Program-made: the position numbers and the translations under genes
Notes under the pieces: generated by a model
Told to the model about the DNA's origin: nothing
Databases searched by the model: none
The model's input: the letters and a program-made list of their open reading frames with translations, nothing else
Part shown: piece after piece, positions 18,961 to 27,863 of the stretch
Layout of the letters: every line of letters begins with the position of its first letter
Position numbering within the stretch: the first letter of the stretch is position 1
From: Jiella avicenniae
GTDB lineage: Bacteria > Pseudomonadota > Alphaproteobacteria > Rhizobiales > Rhizobiaceae
DNA length: 64,000 nt
Direction: 5' to 3'
Assembly (NCBI RefSeq): GCF_021390325.1
Contig: NZ_JAJUWU010000016.1
Coordinates: 1-64,000, forward strand

Positions 18961-19890
18961 GTGAATCTGTACCTGCCGATCGCGGAAATTTCGCTCAACG
19001 TCTTCGTCCTCGTCGGTATGGGCGCGGCGGTCGGTTTCATTTCCGGCCTGTTCGGCGTCGGCGGCGGGTTCCTGATCACGCCGCTCCTCATCTTCTACAA
19101 CATCCCGCCGGCGGTGGCGGTCGCGACCGGCGCGAACCAGGTCATCGCCGCGTCCTTCTCGGGCGCTCTCGCCCATTATCGCCGCGGCACGGTGGATCTG
19201 CGCCTCGGCACCGTCCTTTTGATCGGCGGCTTCGGCGGCTCGGTGGCGGGCGTCCTCTTGTTCACCCTGCTGCGGCGGCTCGGCCAGCTCGATCTCGTCG
19301 TCTCGCTTCTCTACGTCGTCTTCCTGGGCGGCATCGGCGGGCTGATGCTGGTCGAGAGCCTCCAGTCGATCCTCAAGTCCCGGTCGCAGGGCTCGGGCGA
19401 AATCCGCCGGCCGGGACAGCACAGCTGGGTGCACGGCCTGCCGCTGAAGATGCGGTTCCACCGCTCCAAGCTCTACGTCTCGATCATTCCGGTGCTGCTG
19501 CTCGGCTTCCTGATCGGCCTTCTGGCCGGCATCATGGGCGTCGGCGGCGGCTTCATCGCCGTTCCGGCGATGATCTATCTCCTCAGGGTGCCGACCAGCG
19601 TCGTCATCGGCACGTCGCTGTTCCAGATCATCTTCACCGCCGCCGCGACGACCATCCTGCAGGCCGCGACCAACCGCACGGTCGACGTGGTCCTCGCCTT
19701 TCTTCTGATGCTCGGCGGCGTCATCGGCGCGCAGTTCGGCACCCAGGCCGGCCGCAAGCTGCGCGGCGACCAGCTGCGCGCGCTGCTGGCCATCCTGGTG
19801 CTCGCCGTCGGGCTGCGCCTCGGCTACGAACTCGTCGTGACGCCGGACGAGCGGTTCACCATCACGCTTCCGACGGGAGAGATCGGGTGA
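18961..19890 (+). CDS. Sulfite exporter TauE/SafE family permease
   Basis: A 309-aa inner-membrane protein with about eight membrane segments in two homologous halves, each opening with the family motif: GLFGVGGGFLITPLLIFYNIPP (about residues 29-50) and GIMGVGGGFIAVPAMIYLLRVP (about 190-212). The family exports or imports small anions such as sulfite, sulfoacetate or other organic anions. A cytoplasmic loop (about 135-165) separates the halves. It starts with GTG at 18961. Its stop overlaps the start of the TIGR02186-type gene (GTGA), so the two form a coupled pair, a pairing I know from other alphaproteobacteria. The real substrate is unknown. Confidence 0.92.
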   Translation: MNLYLPIAEISLNVFVLVGMGAAVGFISGLFGVGGGFLITPLLIFYNIPPAVAVATGANQVIAASFSGALAHYRRGTVDLRLGTVLLIGGFGGSVAGVLLFTLLRRLGQLDLVVSLLYVVFLGGIGGLMLVESLQSILKSRSQGSGEIRRPGQHSWVHGLPLKMRFHRSKLYVSIIPVLLLGFLIGLLAGIMGVGGGFIAVPAMIYLLRVPTSVVIGTSLFQIIFTAAATTILQAATNRTVDVVLAFLLMLGGVIGAQFGTQAGRKLRGDQLRALLAILVLAVGLRLGYELVVTPDERFTITLPTGEIG

Positions 19891-20816
19891 GGGGCGCGAG
19901 GCCGCGGCGCGGACGGTTCATGCCGGCAGGCTTCGCGCTCGTCGCCGGCTGCCTGGCGCTGGCCGCGTCGTCCGCAAGCTTCGCGCAGGAGGGTATCGAG
20001 ACCTTCGAGATCGGTCTGTCGACCAGCACGATCTCGATCAGCTCCGATTTCACCGGAGCGAGACTGGTGGTCTTCGGCGCACTCGACAACGCCGATGCCA
20101 AGCTCCTCCGACAGCAGCGCTACGACATCGTCGTCGTTCTGGTCGGGCCGCGGAGCCCGGCCGTGGTGCGCGAGAAAGAGCGCACCTTCGGCCTGTGGAT
20201 CAACCGCGGCTCGGAGACCTTCGATGCGGTGCCGGGCTCCTATGCGCTCGCGGCGACCCGGCCGCTCGCCGACATCGCCAGGCAGGAGCTCAGACAGCGC
20301 CTGTCACTCGGCATCGCCGATCTGAGGCTGGACAGCGGCGCGACCACCGGAGCCTTCGGTCAGCCGGCGCCCGACAAGCCGGAAGAGGCGAAGGGCCAGG
20401 TGAATATCAGCCTCGCCGAACGCCGCGCCAAGGCGGCCCAGGACATCGGCGGCACGTCGGCGGACGCTGCCGTGACGGTCGACGACTACGCCGAGGCGCT
20501 CAAACGCATCCGACGCGCGAAGGGTCTCTACAATCAGAGCGTCGGCACGGTGCAGTTCGTCAGTCCGACGCTGTTTCGCGCCGACCTGAACCTGCCGGCC
20601 GACCTTCCGACGGGCACACACATGGCGCGGGCCTATCTGTTTCGCAGCGGCGTCTTCATCCGCGAGAGTTCCGAGCCGCTCTTCGTCCGCAAATCCGGCT
20701 TCGAGAGCTATATCGACGACATGGCGACGCGCTACGGCGTCTTCTACGGGATGGCCGCCGTTCTCCTCGCGATCTTCACAGGCTGGTTCGGCCGCCTCGT
20801 CTTCAAGCGCGACTGA
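19887..20816 (+). CDS. TIGR02186-family membrane-anchored protein
   Basis: A 309-aa protein of the alphaproteobacterial TIGR02186 (Alph_Pro_TM) family. It has a Sec-type signal (about residues 12-31, ending SASFAQ), a large periplasmic domain, and one C-terminal membrane segment (about 285-303, GMAAVLLAIFTGWFGRLVF). The start of the mature region, ETFEIGLSTSTISISSDFTGARLVVFGALD, and the DIVVVLVGPRSPAVVREKERTFGLWIN block are typical of the family. It begins with GTG overlapping the TauE stop; an ATG 33 bp downstream is an alternative that still leaves a signal peptide. Function is unknown; the tight coupling suggests an accessory periplasmic subunit of the TauE-family exporter. Confidence 0.85.
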   Translation: MRGARPRRGRFMPAGFALVAGCLALAASSASFAQEGIETFEIGLSTSTISISSDFTGARLVVFGALDNADAKLLRQQRYDIVVVLVGPRSPAVVREKERTFGLWINRGSETFDAVPGSYALAATRPLADIARQELRQRLSLGIADLRLDSGATTGAFGQPAPDKPEEAKGQVNISLAERRAKAAQDIGGTSADAAVTVDDYAEALKRIRRAKGLYNQSVGTVQFVSPTLFRADLNLPADLPTGTHMARAYLFRSGVFIRESSEPLFVRKSGFESYIDDMATRYGVFYGMAAVLLAIFTGWFGRLVFKRD

Positions 20817-20907
20817 TCGGCCGGACCCTTCGAAACCGGCGACGGGTGGCGGCGGAACGTCGGGCTCACACGATGACTGTCGCCGCACGGCGCCTATCTT
20901 CGGCACC

Positions 20908-21426
20908 ATGAGCACCATCGAAGAAGACGACGCCGGCCACCCCCGCTCCGGCGATGCCGCCGCATCGGCACGAACGACCGGCCGACCTCACGACCACCAG
21001 CGCACGGCCTGGACGCTGGGGTTTGCCGGTCTCGTGCCCTTCGTGATCATGACCGGCCTGCTCGCCTATGCCGGCCGCGACTTCATCGCCTATCCGCAGC
21101 TGATCCTGGCGCTCTCCGGCTATTCCGCGACGATCCTCGCCTTCCTCGGCGGCATCCGCTGGGGCTTTTCCCTTGCTCCCGCCCATCAGGCCATCGGCAC
21201 GCTCGTCGCCTCCGTCCTGCCGTCGCTTCTCGGCTGGGTGCTGCTCTTCGCGCCGAGCCCCTGGGCCTTCGCCGGCTTCGCGGCGGGCTTCGTGCTGACC
21301 GGCCTGTGGGACGTCGTCTCGGCACGGCGCGGCGAGCTGCCGGGGTGGTTCGGGCGGCTGCGGCTGGTGCTTTCCTCCGTGGTCACGCTCTGCCAGATCG
21401 TCGCCTTCGTCTCGACCTGGGGCTGA
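20908..21426 (+). CDS. DUF3429 membrane protein
   Basis: A 172-aa inner-membrane protein with a polar N-terminal region (about 30 residues) and five predicted membrane segments. The family-typical core is AYAGRDFIAYPQLILALSGY then ATILAFLGGIRWGFSL, which I recognise from the DUF3429 family. No catalytic motif is visible and the function is unknown. It lies about 90 bp after the TIGR02186-type gene in the same direction and may be co-transcribed with it. It converges with pdeM. Confidence 0.82.
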   Translation: MSTIEEDDAGHPRSGDAAASARTTGRPHDHQRTAWTLGFAGLVPFVIMTGLLAYAGRDFIAYPQLILALSGYSATILAFLGGIRWGFSLAPAHQAIGTLVASVLPSLLGWVLLFAPSPWAFAGFAAGFVLTGLWDVVSARRGELPGWFGRLRLVLSSVVTLCQIVAFVSTWG

Positions 21427-21471
21427 GGGCGAGCGGCCGGAGACATCCGTGGTCTCAACCGGCGTGGACGC

Positions 21472-22185
21472 TCAACCCGCCGACAAGGCGCCGAAGCGGA
21501 CCGGATAGATGCCGGCATGGCCGATCATGCAGGCGAGGGCCCTCGGCATGTCGAACAGCCCGTGAAAGGCGCGGTCGAGGACGTTGAGACCGCCGGTGGT
21601 GACACCGAAGGAGGGCAGGATCATCCGGTCGCCGTCGGTGGCGAAACAGGCCCGGCGCGAGCCGCGGCCGGCGAGGCGCGCCACCGGATGGAGATGGCCC
21701 GACACTTCGCCGCGGCGAGGCCCGGCGCTCGGCTCGTGCCGGAAGGCGAGGGCGCCAACGCTGATTTCGCCATGCGTCTCGCCGCCGATCCCGACCGGCG
21801 GCTCCGGATCGTGGTTTCCGGCGATCCAGATCCAGTCCCGCCCGCGCATCAGGCTCGCCAGCGCCTCCCGCTCGCCGGCCGGCATCAGCGCCGCGCCCTT
21901 GCGGTCGTGGAAGGAGTCCCCGAGGCAGACGACGCGGGCCGGGCGCCAGCGGTCGAGGGCAAGGGCGAGGAGCGACAGCGTCGCCGCCGTGTCGTAGGGC
22001 GGCAGGAACATGCCGCGGCGTGCGAAGGCGGCACCCTTTTCCAGATGGAGGTCCGAGACGATCAGGCAGTCTTCCGCCGGCAGGTAGAGGACGCCGGACG
22101 GATCGCAGGCGACCCGCTCGCCCGCCAGAGATATCTCCAGCGCCTCGCACTCAACGTGCCGCCGTCGCCGTGCCAGAGCATTCAT
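21472..22185 (-). CDS. pdeM: Ligase-associated DNA damage response phosphodiesterase PdeM
   Basis: A 237-aa calcineurin-like metallophosphoesterase. All metal-binding motifs are visible in order: DLHLEKG (D-x-H), GDSFHD (G-D-x-x-x-D), AGNHDPE (G-N-H-D) and VSGHLHP (G-H-x-H). PdeM proteins occur with a ligase-associated Lhr-type helicase, an ATP-dependent ligase and an exonuclease, and are proposed to act in DNA repair. Here the helicase is present 2.1 kb upstream on the same strand, but a glycoside hydrolase gene lies between them and no ligase or exonuclease is in the window. I start at the Met of MNALARRRRHVE, because upstream codons in frame are Arg/Pro-rich and contain the AT-rich promoter region. 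Confidence 0.88.
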   Translation of the reverse strand: MNALARRRRHVECEALEISLAGERVACDPSGVLYLPAEDCLIVSDLHLEKGAAFARRGMFLPPYDTAATLSLLALALDRWRPARVVCLGDSFHDRKGAALMPAGEREALASLMRGRDWIWIAGNHDPEPPVGIGGETHGEISVGALAFRHEPSAGPRRGEVSGHLHPVARLAGRGSRRACFATDGDRMILPSFGVTTGGLNVLDRAFHGLFDMPRALACMIGHAGIYPVRFGALSAG

Positions 22186-22605
22186 CGCGTCCCGCCGCCT
22201 GATTCGCGTTTCGTTCCCATCTGGCCGAGAGGACGGGCCGATGGCAAGAGTCGGGGCGCGGCTTCGATGCGGCAGGACGGCGCAGGGCGGAGGGAACGAG
22301 CGGGTCACGGCGTTGGGACAGGGGCACGATCGGGCGCCGTAGTGACCTGCTTCGAGAGGGCCCGGTAAAGCGTTCATGTAAATCGTCTGCCAAGCGGTTG
22401 TCCGTCGATGGTCGCGCGAGGACATAGACGTTTCGTCATCCCGGCTCGGGGGCCGGGATGACGAGGCGGTTATGATGGCGATCATCCCGGATCGGCCTTG
22501 GGCGACGAGATGGCGGACCAAGGTGCCTCACGTCGATCCTTGCGGATGCTCCGACCGTAAAACGAGTGCCCGCCGGTTCTGACGCGCGCGCTTCGCCCCG
22601 ACGTC
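22186..22605. other. Spacer between pdeM and the amylase gene
   Basis: About 420 bp upstream of pdeM. It holds the strong hairpin at 22434-22463, a second partial copy of its TCATCCCGG arm near 22484, and an otherwise featureless GC-rich stretch. The reading frame continuous with pdeM has no family resemblance here. Confidence 0.45.
22434..22463. terminator. Perfect 12-bp hairpin after the amylase gene
   Basis: CGTCATCCCGGC and GCCGGGATGACG flank a 6-nt loop, about 140 bp past the amylase stop. The CGTCATCCCGG sequence is a frequent intergenic palindrome in alphaproteobacteria, so it may be a dispersed repeat that also ends transcription. Confidence 0.6.
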
Positions 22606-24240
22606 TCACGCCCCCTCCGCCACCGCCTCCAGCCGCAGCCATTCGTAGCCATAGGCGCCGAGCTTCAGGGTCAGCCCGTCGCCCGTCCGGTCGATGTCGA
22701 TGCCTGCCCTGAGGACGGGCCGGACCTCGCAGCCCTCGATCAGGGGAGAAATCTCCACGGTCTGCGGTTCGTCGGAGAGATTGTGCAACGTGACCAGATG
22801 ATTGCCGCGCCAGGAGTAGCGCAGGCCGATGACGGACGGGCCGTCGACGTCGAGCACTTCTGGCCGGCTCCAGCCGATCTCCGGACAGCTTCGGCGCGCC
22901 CGGATCAGCCGCTGGACCGTTGCGAACAGCGAGGCCGGGTCGACCCTCTGGGCATCGGCATTGACATGGGCGTAGCCGAACGGCCCCTCCGTCACCGGCG
23001 TGCGGACGCAGTCCGCGGGTCTGGCGGTGGAGAACCCGCCGGAGCGCTTGGCCGACCACTGCATCGGCGTGCGCACGGCGTTGCGCTCCGGCAGGTCCAG
23101 ATTGTCGCCCATGCCGATCTCGTCGCCATACCAGATCACCGGCGTTCCCGGCAGCGACAGCATCAGCGAAAAGGCCATCGCGATCCGCCGCTCGTCGCCG
23201 CCGAGCATCGCCGCGAGCCGTCGGCGGATGCCGCGATCGTAGATCTGCATCGACTTTTCCGGCCCGAAGGCGGCGAAGACTTCGGCCCTTTCCTCGTCCT
23301 TCAGCCGGCCGAGATCGATCTCGTCGTGATTGCGCAGGAAGGTCGCCCATTGCGCCGTCTCGGGGATCTCCGGCAGCGCCTTCAGGAAGTCGCGCACCGG
23401 CAGCGCCTCGCGCCGCGCCAGCGCCAGGAAGAGCTTCTGGTTGAGGGGAAAGTTGAAGACGAGGTTCAGCCGGTCGTCGTCGCCGAAATAATCCGCCGCC
23501 TGATCCATCGGGATGTTGGCCTCGGCGAGCAGGATCGCCTCGGCCCGCCGCCAGGACAGGAACCGGCGGATCTGGCCGAGATAGCCGTAAGGGCTCTGCC
23601 CGTCGCCCGGACCCTGAAGATCCTCGAGGATGAACGGCACGGCATCGACGCGAAAGCCCGAGACGCCGAGCGCCAGCCAATAGCCGATGATCCGCTCGAT
23701 CTCCTCGCGCACCGCCGGGTTGGCGATGTTGAGATCGGCCTGGTGCTTGTAGAACCGGTGGAAATAATAGGCCTGGCGCTTGCGGTCGAAGGTCCAGGTG
23801 GATTCCTGCACGCCCGGAAAGATCACGCCCTTTTCGGCATCCGCCGGCTTCTCGTCCTTCCACAGATACCAGTCGCGATATTTCGGATGTCCCTCGCGGC
23901 TCGCCTTGAACCAGGGATGGTCGATCGAGGTGTGGTTGACCACGAGATCGACCATGATCTTCAGGCCGCGGTCCTTGGCGCCCTGCGCGAATTCGACGAA
24001 GTTGCCGAGATTGCCGAGCCGCGGATCGACCGCATAGTAGTCGGTGATGTCGTAGCCGTTGTCCCTGTCCGGCGAGGGATAGAAGGGCAAAAGCCAGATC
24101 GTGTCGCAGCCGAGCGCCTCGATATGGTCCAGCCGATCGGCCAACCCCTGAAAATCGCCGACCCCGTCGCCGTCGGAATCCATGAAGGCGTCGACGTCGA
24201 GGCAGTAGATGACGGCATTCTTGTACCAGAGATTGTACAT
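22606..24240 (-). CDS. Alpha-amylase family glycosyl hydrolase (GH13, trehalose-synthase-like)
   Basis: A 544-aa GH13 enzyme of the trehalose synthase/maltose-active type, acting on alpha-1,4 or alpha-1,1 glucosidic bonds of small glucans in the cytoplasm (no signal peptide). Family regions are in order: ALGCDTIWLLPFYPSP, MVDLVVNHTSIDHPWF, GFRVDAVPFI (nucleophile Asp), ILLAEANI (acid/base Glu) and FLRNHDEIDL (transition-state Asp), then PGTPVIWYGDEIGMGDNL. A C-terminal beta domain (about residues 460-540) follows. Trehalose synthases share the opening WYKNAVIYCLDVDAFMDSDGDG. It starts at the ATG 24240 with an AGGAG site. It interrupts the usual neighbourhood of the helicase and pdeM. Confidence 0.88.
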   Translation of the reverse strand: MYNLWYKNAVIYCLDVDAFMDSDGDGVGDFQGLADRLDHIEALGCDTIWLLPFYPSPDRDNGYDITDYYAVDPRLGNLGNFVEFAQGAKDRGLKIMVDLVVNHTSIDHPWFKASREGHPKYRDWYLWKDEKPADAEKGVIFPGVQESTWTFDRKRQAYYFHRFYKHQADLNIANPAVREEIERIIGYWLALGVSGFRVDAVPFILEDLQGPGDGQSPYGYLGQIRRFLSWRRAEAILLAEANIPMDQAADYFGDDDRLNLVFNFPLNQKLFLALARREALPVRDFLKALPEIPETAQWATFLRNHDEIDLGRLKDEERAEVFAAFGPEKSMQIYDRGIRRRLAAMLGGDERRIAMAFSLMLSLPGTPVIWYGDEIGMGDNLDLPERNAVRTPMQWSAKRSGGFSTARPADCVRTPVTEGPFGYAHVNADAQRVDPASLFATVQRLIRARRSCPEIGWSRPEVLDVDGPSVIGLRYSWRGNHLVTLHNLSDEPQTVEISPLIEGCEVRPVLRAGIDIDRTGDGLTLKLGAYGYEWLRLEAVAEGA

Positions 24241-24310
24241 GAGGCGGGCTCCTGAGCGACGGAGGGGAGCTAGGGCATTGAGCGATAAGGGCGAGTGAGC
24301 GTTCGGCCGC

Positions 24311-26860
24311 TCAATTGCCGGGCTCCCCCATCGCCAGCGCGATCATCGCCTCCCGCGAGGCCTCCCTCAGATCCGCGTCGCGCGCCTCGCCGACGACGCT
24401 CTCGCGGCCGATCTCCAGCATCACCGGGACGGCCAGCGGCGAGATCTGGTCGAGGTCCCTGTGGACGATGTGGTGCTTGATGCGGGCCAGCAGGTCTGAC
24501 ACGCGGGAAACGTCGAGGAGGCCGGTCGCCGCGTCCGCCCAGGTCGCCTGCATCAGGATGTGGTCCGGCTCGTGGGCGCGCAAGACATCGTAGACGAGAT
24601 CGGTCGAGACGGTGACCTGCCGGCCGGTCTTCTCCTGGCCCGGATGGCGCTTTTCGATCAGCCCGGAAATCACCGCGCATTGCCGGAAGGTGCGTTTCAG
24701 CAGCCAGGAATCGGCCATCCAGCTTTCCAGATCGTCGCCGAGCATGTCCTCGTCGAACAAGGCGTCGAGGGAGAGCGAGCCCTTGGCGATCATCTCGCCC
24801 AAGTCGCGCCGGCCCCAGATCGAGATCGCGTAGTCCGTCGCGACGAAGCCGAGGGGCATCGCCCGGGCGCGTTCCAGCCGCCGGGTGAGCAGCATGCCGA
24901 GCGTCTGGTGGGCGAGGCGGCCTTCGAAGGGGTAGAGCACCATGTGGGAGAGCTTGCCGTTCGGAAAGGTCTCGACCAGGAGGTCGTCCGGGCCGGGGAT
25001 GACCGACTTCAGCTTCTGGATCGACAGCCAGTCCCGCACCTGATCCGGCAGAACGGACCAGCGGGCGGGGTCGGCCAGCATCGCCCGCACTTCCTTGGCG
25101 AGATAGGTGGTGAGCGGAAACTTCGAGCCGCCGTAATAGGGCACCTTCGGCTCTTCGCTCGCCGCCTTGGTGACGAGGCAGGAGGTCTCGTGGATGCCTT
25201 CAAACCTCAGCACCTCGCCGGCGAAGAGGAAGGTGTCGCCCGGCGACAGCGTCTCCAGAAACGCCTCCTCGATCTTGCCGAGCGCCCGGCCGCCGCGGAC
25301 GATGGCCGAGGCCGTGCGCCGCCGGATCATCCGGATCTCCAGCATCGGAGCCTCGATGATGGTGCCGGCATTCATCCGGTATGCTTGAGCGAAGCGCGGA
25401 TGGGTGAGCCGCCAGGTGCCGTCTTCGGTCAGCCTGATCTTGGCGTAGCGCTCATAGACCTTCAGCGCGTAGCCGCCGGTGGCGACGAATTCGACGATCC
25501 GGTCGAAGGTCTCGCGAGGAAGGCCCGCATAGGGCGCGGCGGACGTGATCTCATCATAAAGGTCACCTGAGCGGAACGGCGCCGCCACCGCCATGCCGAG
25601 CACGTGCTGGGCGAGAACGTCGAGGGCGCCGTCGCGCAAGGGGGGCGTGTCCTGCGCGCCGAGATAGTTGGCGTCGAGCGCGGCGCGGCACTCCATCACC
25701 TCGAAGCGGTTGGCCGGCACGAGGATCGCCTTGGAGGGCTCGTCCATCCGGTGGTTCGCCCGGCCGATCCGCTGGGCGAGGCGCGAGGCGCCCTTCGGCG
25801 CGCCGACATGGACGACGAGATCGACGTCGCCCCAGTCGATGCCGAGATCGAGGGTGGACGTGGCGACGACGGCCCTCAGCTCGTTCTTCGCCATCGCCGC
25901 CTCGACCTTGCGGCGCTGGCCGACGTCGAGCGAGCCGTGATGCAGCGCGATCGGCAGCGTGTCGTCGTTGATCCGCCACAGCTCCTGGAACAGGAGCTCG
26001 GCCTGGCTGCGGGTGTTGACGAAGAGCAGCGTCGTCCGGTGCGCCTTGATCGCCGCGTAGATCTCCGGCAGCGCATAGCGCGCCGTGTGGCCCTGCCAGG
26101 GGACGCGTTCCTCCGATTGAAGGATCGCAATGTCCGGCTTCGCCCCGCCCTCGACGGTGATCAGATCGGCCTCCGGCGACGCGCCCGGCCTCTGCGCCAC
26201 CAGCCAGCGGCAGAGTTCGGCGGGCTCGGACACCGTCGCCGACAGGCCAATGGTCTGCAGGTCCGGCCTGAGCTTCCGCAGCCGGGCGAGGCCGAGGGCC
26301 AGGAGATGCCCGCGCTTCGACGTCACCAGCGAATGCAGCTCGTCGAAGACCACGTATCTGAGATCGGAGAAGAAATCGGCCGCGTCCTTGGCGGCGATCA
26401 AGAGGGCGAGCTGCTCCGGCGTCGTCAGCAGGATGTCCGGCGGCTTCAGCTTCTGGCGCTGGCGGCGCACCTGCGACGTGTCGCCGGTGCGCGTTTCGAG
26501 CGTCACCGAAAGCCCGATCTCCGCGACCGGCCGCTCCAGATTGCGGGCGATGTCGGTCGCCAGCGCCTTCAGGGGGGAGACGTAGAGCGTATGCACCCCG
26601 CGCGGCCGCTCGCCGGGCTTCCTGCGCCTCCGCCGCGACAGATCGACCAGCGCCGGCAGGAAACCGGCGAGCGTCTTGCCCGCCCCGGTCGGCGCGATGA
26701 GCAGCACCGAAGCGCCGGCCTCGGCCTTCGCCAGCAGCTCCAGCTGATGCGGCCGCGGCGCCCAGCCATGCTGCGCGAACCACCGGACGAACGGCTCCGG
26801 CAGGGCGATCGGGGCGGCGTCGGGCGCAAAGAGCCCGAAGGGCGGGGGATGAGCGGTCAC
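24311..26860 (-). CDS. Ligase-associated DEXH-box helicase (Lhr-like)
   Basis: An 849-aa superfamily 2 helicase of the Lhr-core type. Visible motifs are the Q-like HQLELLAKAE, motif I APTGAGKTLAGF, motif Ia YVSPLKALATDIARN, motif II DELHSLV, motif III GLSATVSEP, and motifs IV-VI with LLFVNTRSQAELL, ATSTLDLGIDWGDVDLVVHVGAPKG and RLAQRIGRANHR. A winged-helix and Lhr-type C-terminal region (about residues 430-845) follows. It is inferred to unwind DNA or RNA-DNA hybrids in damage repair together with PdeM. The likely start is GTG at 26860; no good ribosome site precedes it, so a different initiation is possible. A 102-bp palindromic repeat abuts the start region at 26873. Confidence 0.93.
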   Translation of the reverse strand: MTAHPPPFGLFAPDAAPIALPEPFVRWFAQHGWAPRPHQLELLAKAEAGASVLLIAPTGAGKTLAGFLPALVDLSRRRRRKPGERPRGVHTLYVSPLKALATDIARNLERPVAEIGLSVTLETRTGDTSQVRRQRQKLKPPDILLTTPEQLALLIAAKDAADFFSDLRYVVFDELHSLVTSKRGHLLALGLARLRKLRPDLQTIGLSATVSEPAELCRWLVAQRPGASPEADLITVEGGAKPDIAILQSEERVPWQGHTARYALPEIYAAIKAHRTTLLFVNTRSQAELLFQELWRINDDTLPIALHHGSLDVGQRRKVEAAMAKNELRAVVATSTLDLGIDWGDVDLVVHVGAPKGASRLAQRIGRANHRMDEPSKAILVPANRFEVMECRAALDANYLGAQDTPPLRDGALDVLAQHVLGMAVAAPFRSGDLYDEITSAAPYAGLPRETFDRIVEFVATGGYALKVYERYAKIRLTEDGTWRLTHPRFAQAYRMNAGTIIEAPMLEIRMIRRRTASAIVRGGRALGKIEEAFLETLSPGDTFLFAGEVLRFEGIHETSCLVTKAASEEPKVPYYGGSKFPLTTYLAKEVRAMLADPARWSVLPDQVRDWLSIQKLKSVIPGPDDLLVETFPNGKLSHMVLYPFEGRLAHQTLGMLLTRRLERARAMPLGFVATDYAISIWGRRDLGEMIAKGSLSLDALFDEDMLGDDLESWMADSWLLKRTFRQCAVISGLIEKRHPGQEKTGRQVTVSTDLVYDVLRAHEPDHILMQATWADAATGLLDVSRVSDLLARIKHHIVHRDLDQISPLAVPVMLEIGRESVVGEARDADLREASREAMIALAMGEPGN

Positions 26861-26872
26861 GGAGGATAAGTT

Positions 26873-26974
26873 AGAGCATGATCCCGAAAGGTGGGAACCG
26901 GCTTTCGGAAAAGATCATGCGCAAACAGGAAGATGGAGCGGGAGGATGAGCGAAGCTCATTTCATCCCGCTCTA
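26873..26974. repeat. 102-bp two-hairpin intergenic repeat, copy 2
   Basis: The second copy of the element at 3514-3615, same orientation and identical length. Its first stem reads CCGAAAG / CTTTCGG. Relative to copy 1 the changed base pair is compensated on both sides (A-T becomes G-C), which indicates selection or a functional fold in RNA or cruciform DNA. It lies immediately upstream of the helicase gene. Confidence 0.85.
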
Positions 26975-27276
26975 GGGGCGGTGCGCCGCCAGCGCCAGCC
27001 GTGTCGGCCGAGGCTCGGCGCCGCGAGGCCTTCGCCTGCCCGCCACCTTCGTGACCGCGGATGAACGCCCGCGCATCCTCGCACGCGACGAAGCCCGGAC
27101 GGAACCTTCCGCCCGCACCACGCCCCCACGAAAAAAACCTCGCCGAGGGTTCACATCCGACCGACACCCCGTTATATGACGGCGCGTCGCTGGCGGTCAG
27201 AGCCACGCGGCAAGTTTCGCGCCGGTTTGCTCTGCCATAGCATCCTGCGCAGGCTTCGGTGCCCCCGGGCGCCCGT
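26975..27276. other. Spacer between repeat and tRNA-Gln
   Basis: About 300 bp. Arg-rich frames here do not resemble a protein. The last 80 bases are expected to hold the tRNA promoter. No other element recognised. Confidence 0.4.
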
Positions 27277-27350
27277 TGGGGAATAGGTTAACGGTAGACC
27301 CACGGACTCTGACTCCGTTAGTCCTGGTTCGAATCCAGGTTCCCCAGCCA
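27277..27350 (+). tRNA. tRNA-Gln (anticodon CTG)
   Basis: A 74-nt cloverleaf with encoded CCA. The acceptor stem TGGGGAA pairs with TTCCCCA (27340-27346), followed by G and CCA. The D arm is GGTT...GACC, the anticodon arm ACGGA-CTCTGAC-TCCGT with anticodon CTG at 27309-27311, and the T arm contains GGTTCGAATCC. It decodes CAG. Accessory DNA with gene debris begins straight after the CCA end, consistent with an old integration at this tRNA. Confidence 0.97.
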
Positions 27351-27440
27351 CTCTTCTTTTCCACTGCAAAATCAGTCACTTACGAAATAGCCCGCTGCTA
27401 CACGTGTAGCAGTTTTGGGGTTCATCGGACTGTGGATATC

Positions 27441-27648
27441 TCAGAGCGGCGGCAGGCGCTCGATGATGATGAAGCCGGATCGCTCGCCGGACAGAGTTAG
27501 GGTCTGTAGCGACGCCTTTTCCGCGTTGCAGCCTATGCAGCGGATATGGGAGCTGAGAGACGCCGAGCGCCTTCTGTCGTTCGATGATGTCAGCGGCGAG
27601 GAAGCAGGCGAACCGATTGCAGCCCCGGCAGGTGATTTTGACCACCAT
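27441..27648 (-). pseudogene. Frameshifted small zinc-ribbon protein gene
   Basis: Read in two frames, this stretch gives one plausible protein of about 69 aa. The first frame starts at ATG 27648 with MVVKITCRGCNRFACFLAAD and runs through the region near 27560. The second frame continues SSHIRCIGCNAEKASLQTLT and ends GFIIIERLPPL at the TGA at 27441-27443. The two CxxC pairs (CRGC, CIGC) would form a zinc ribbon. Either frame alone has only one pair and a poor-looking other half, so a single-base indel near 27550-27575 has probably broken the gene; a sequencing error is the alternative. I recall similar small two-CxxC proteins near tRNA-linked accessory DNA in alphaproteobacteria, but the family has no function known to me. 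Confidence 0.55.
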
Positions 27649-27863
27649 CGATCGGCGGAAACTGTCAGCGTTGGTGATATCTCTTCGGCCCATGAAGTGT
27701 GTCGAGAACAAAAAATGAACAGTACAATAGGTTGCACTTTGATGACGCGGTTAGAGTCGCGAAAATTGACGACTCAGTCGCAAGCAGTCGGGCATTAAGC
27801 TTTATCAAACGGGCTTGAAAACCTATAATTATCAATAGATTGAAACTTTCATTACCGCGGATG

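Noticed and set aside
27325-27350. Tandem copy of the tRNA-Gln 3' end as an attachment site
   Set aside because: I looked for the sequence GAATCCAGGTTCCCCAGCCA elsewhere in the accessory segment and at its right edge and did not find it, so no attL/attR pair is claimed.
27376-27711. The 111-codon minus-strand frame as one intact protein
   Set aside because: Its second half loses the zinc-ribbon pattern, which continues in another frame; the composite frameshifted gene explains the sequence better.
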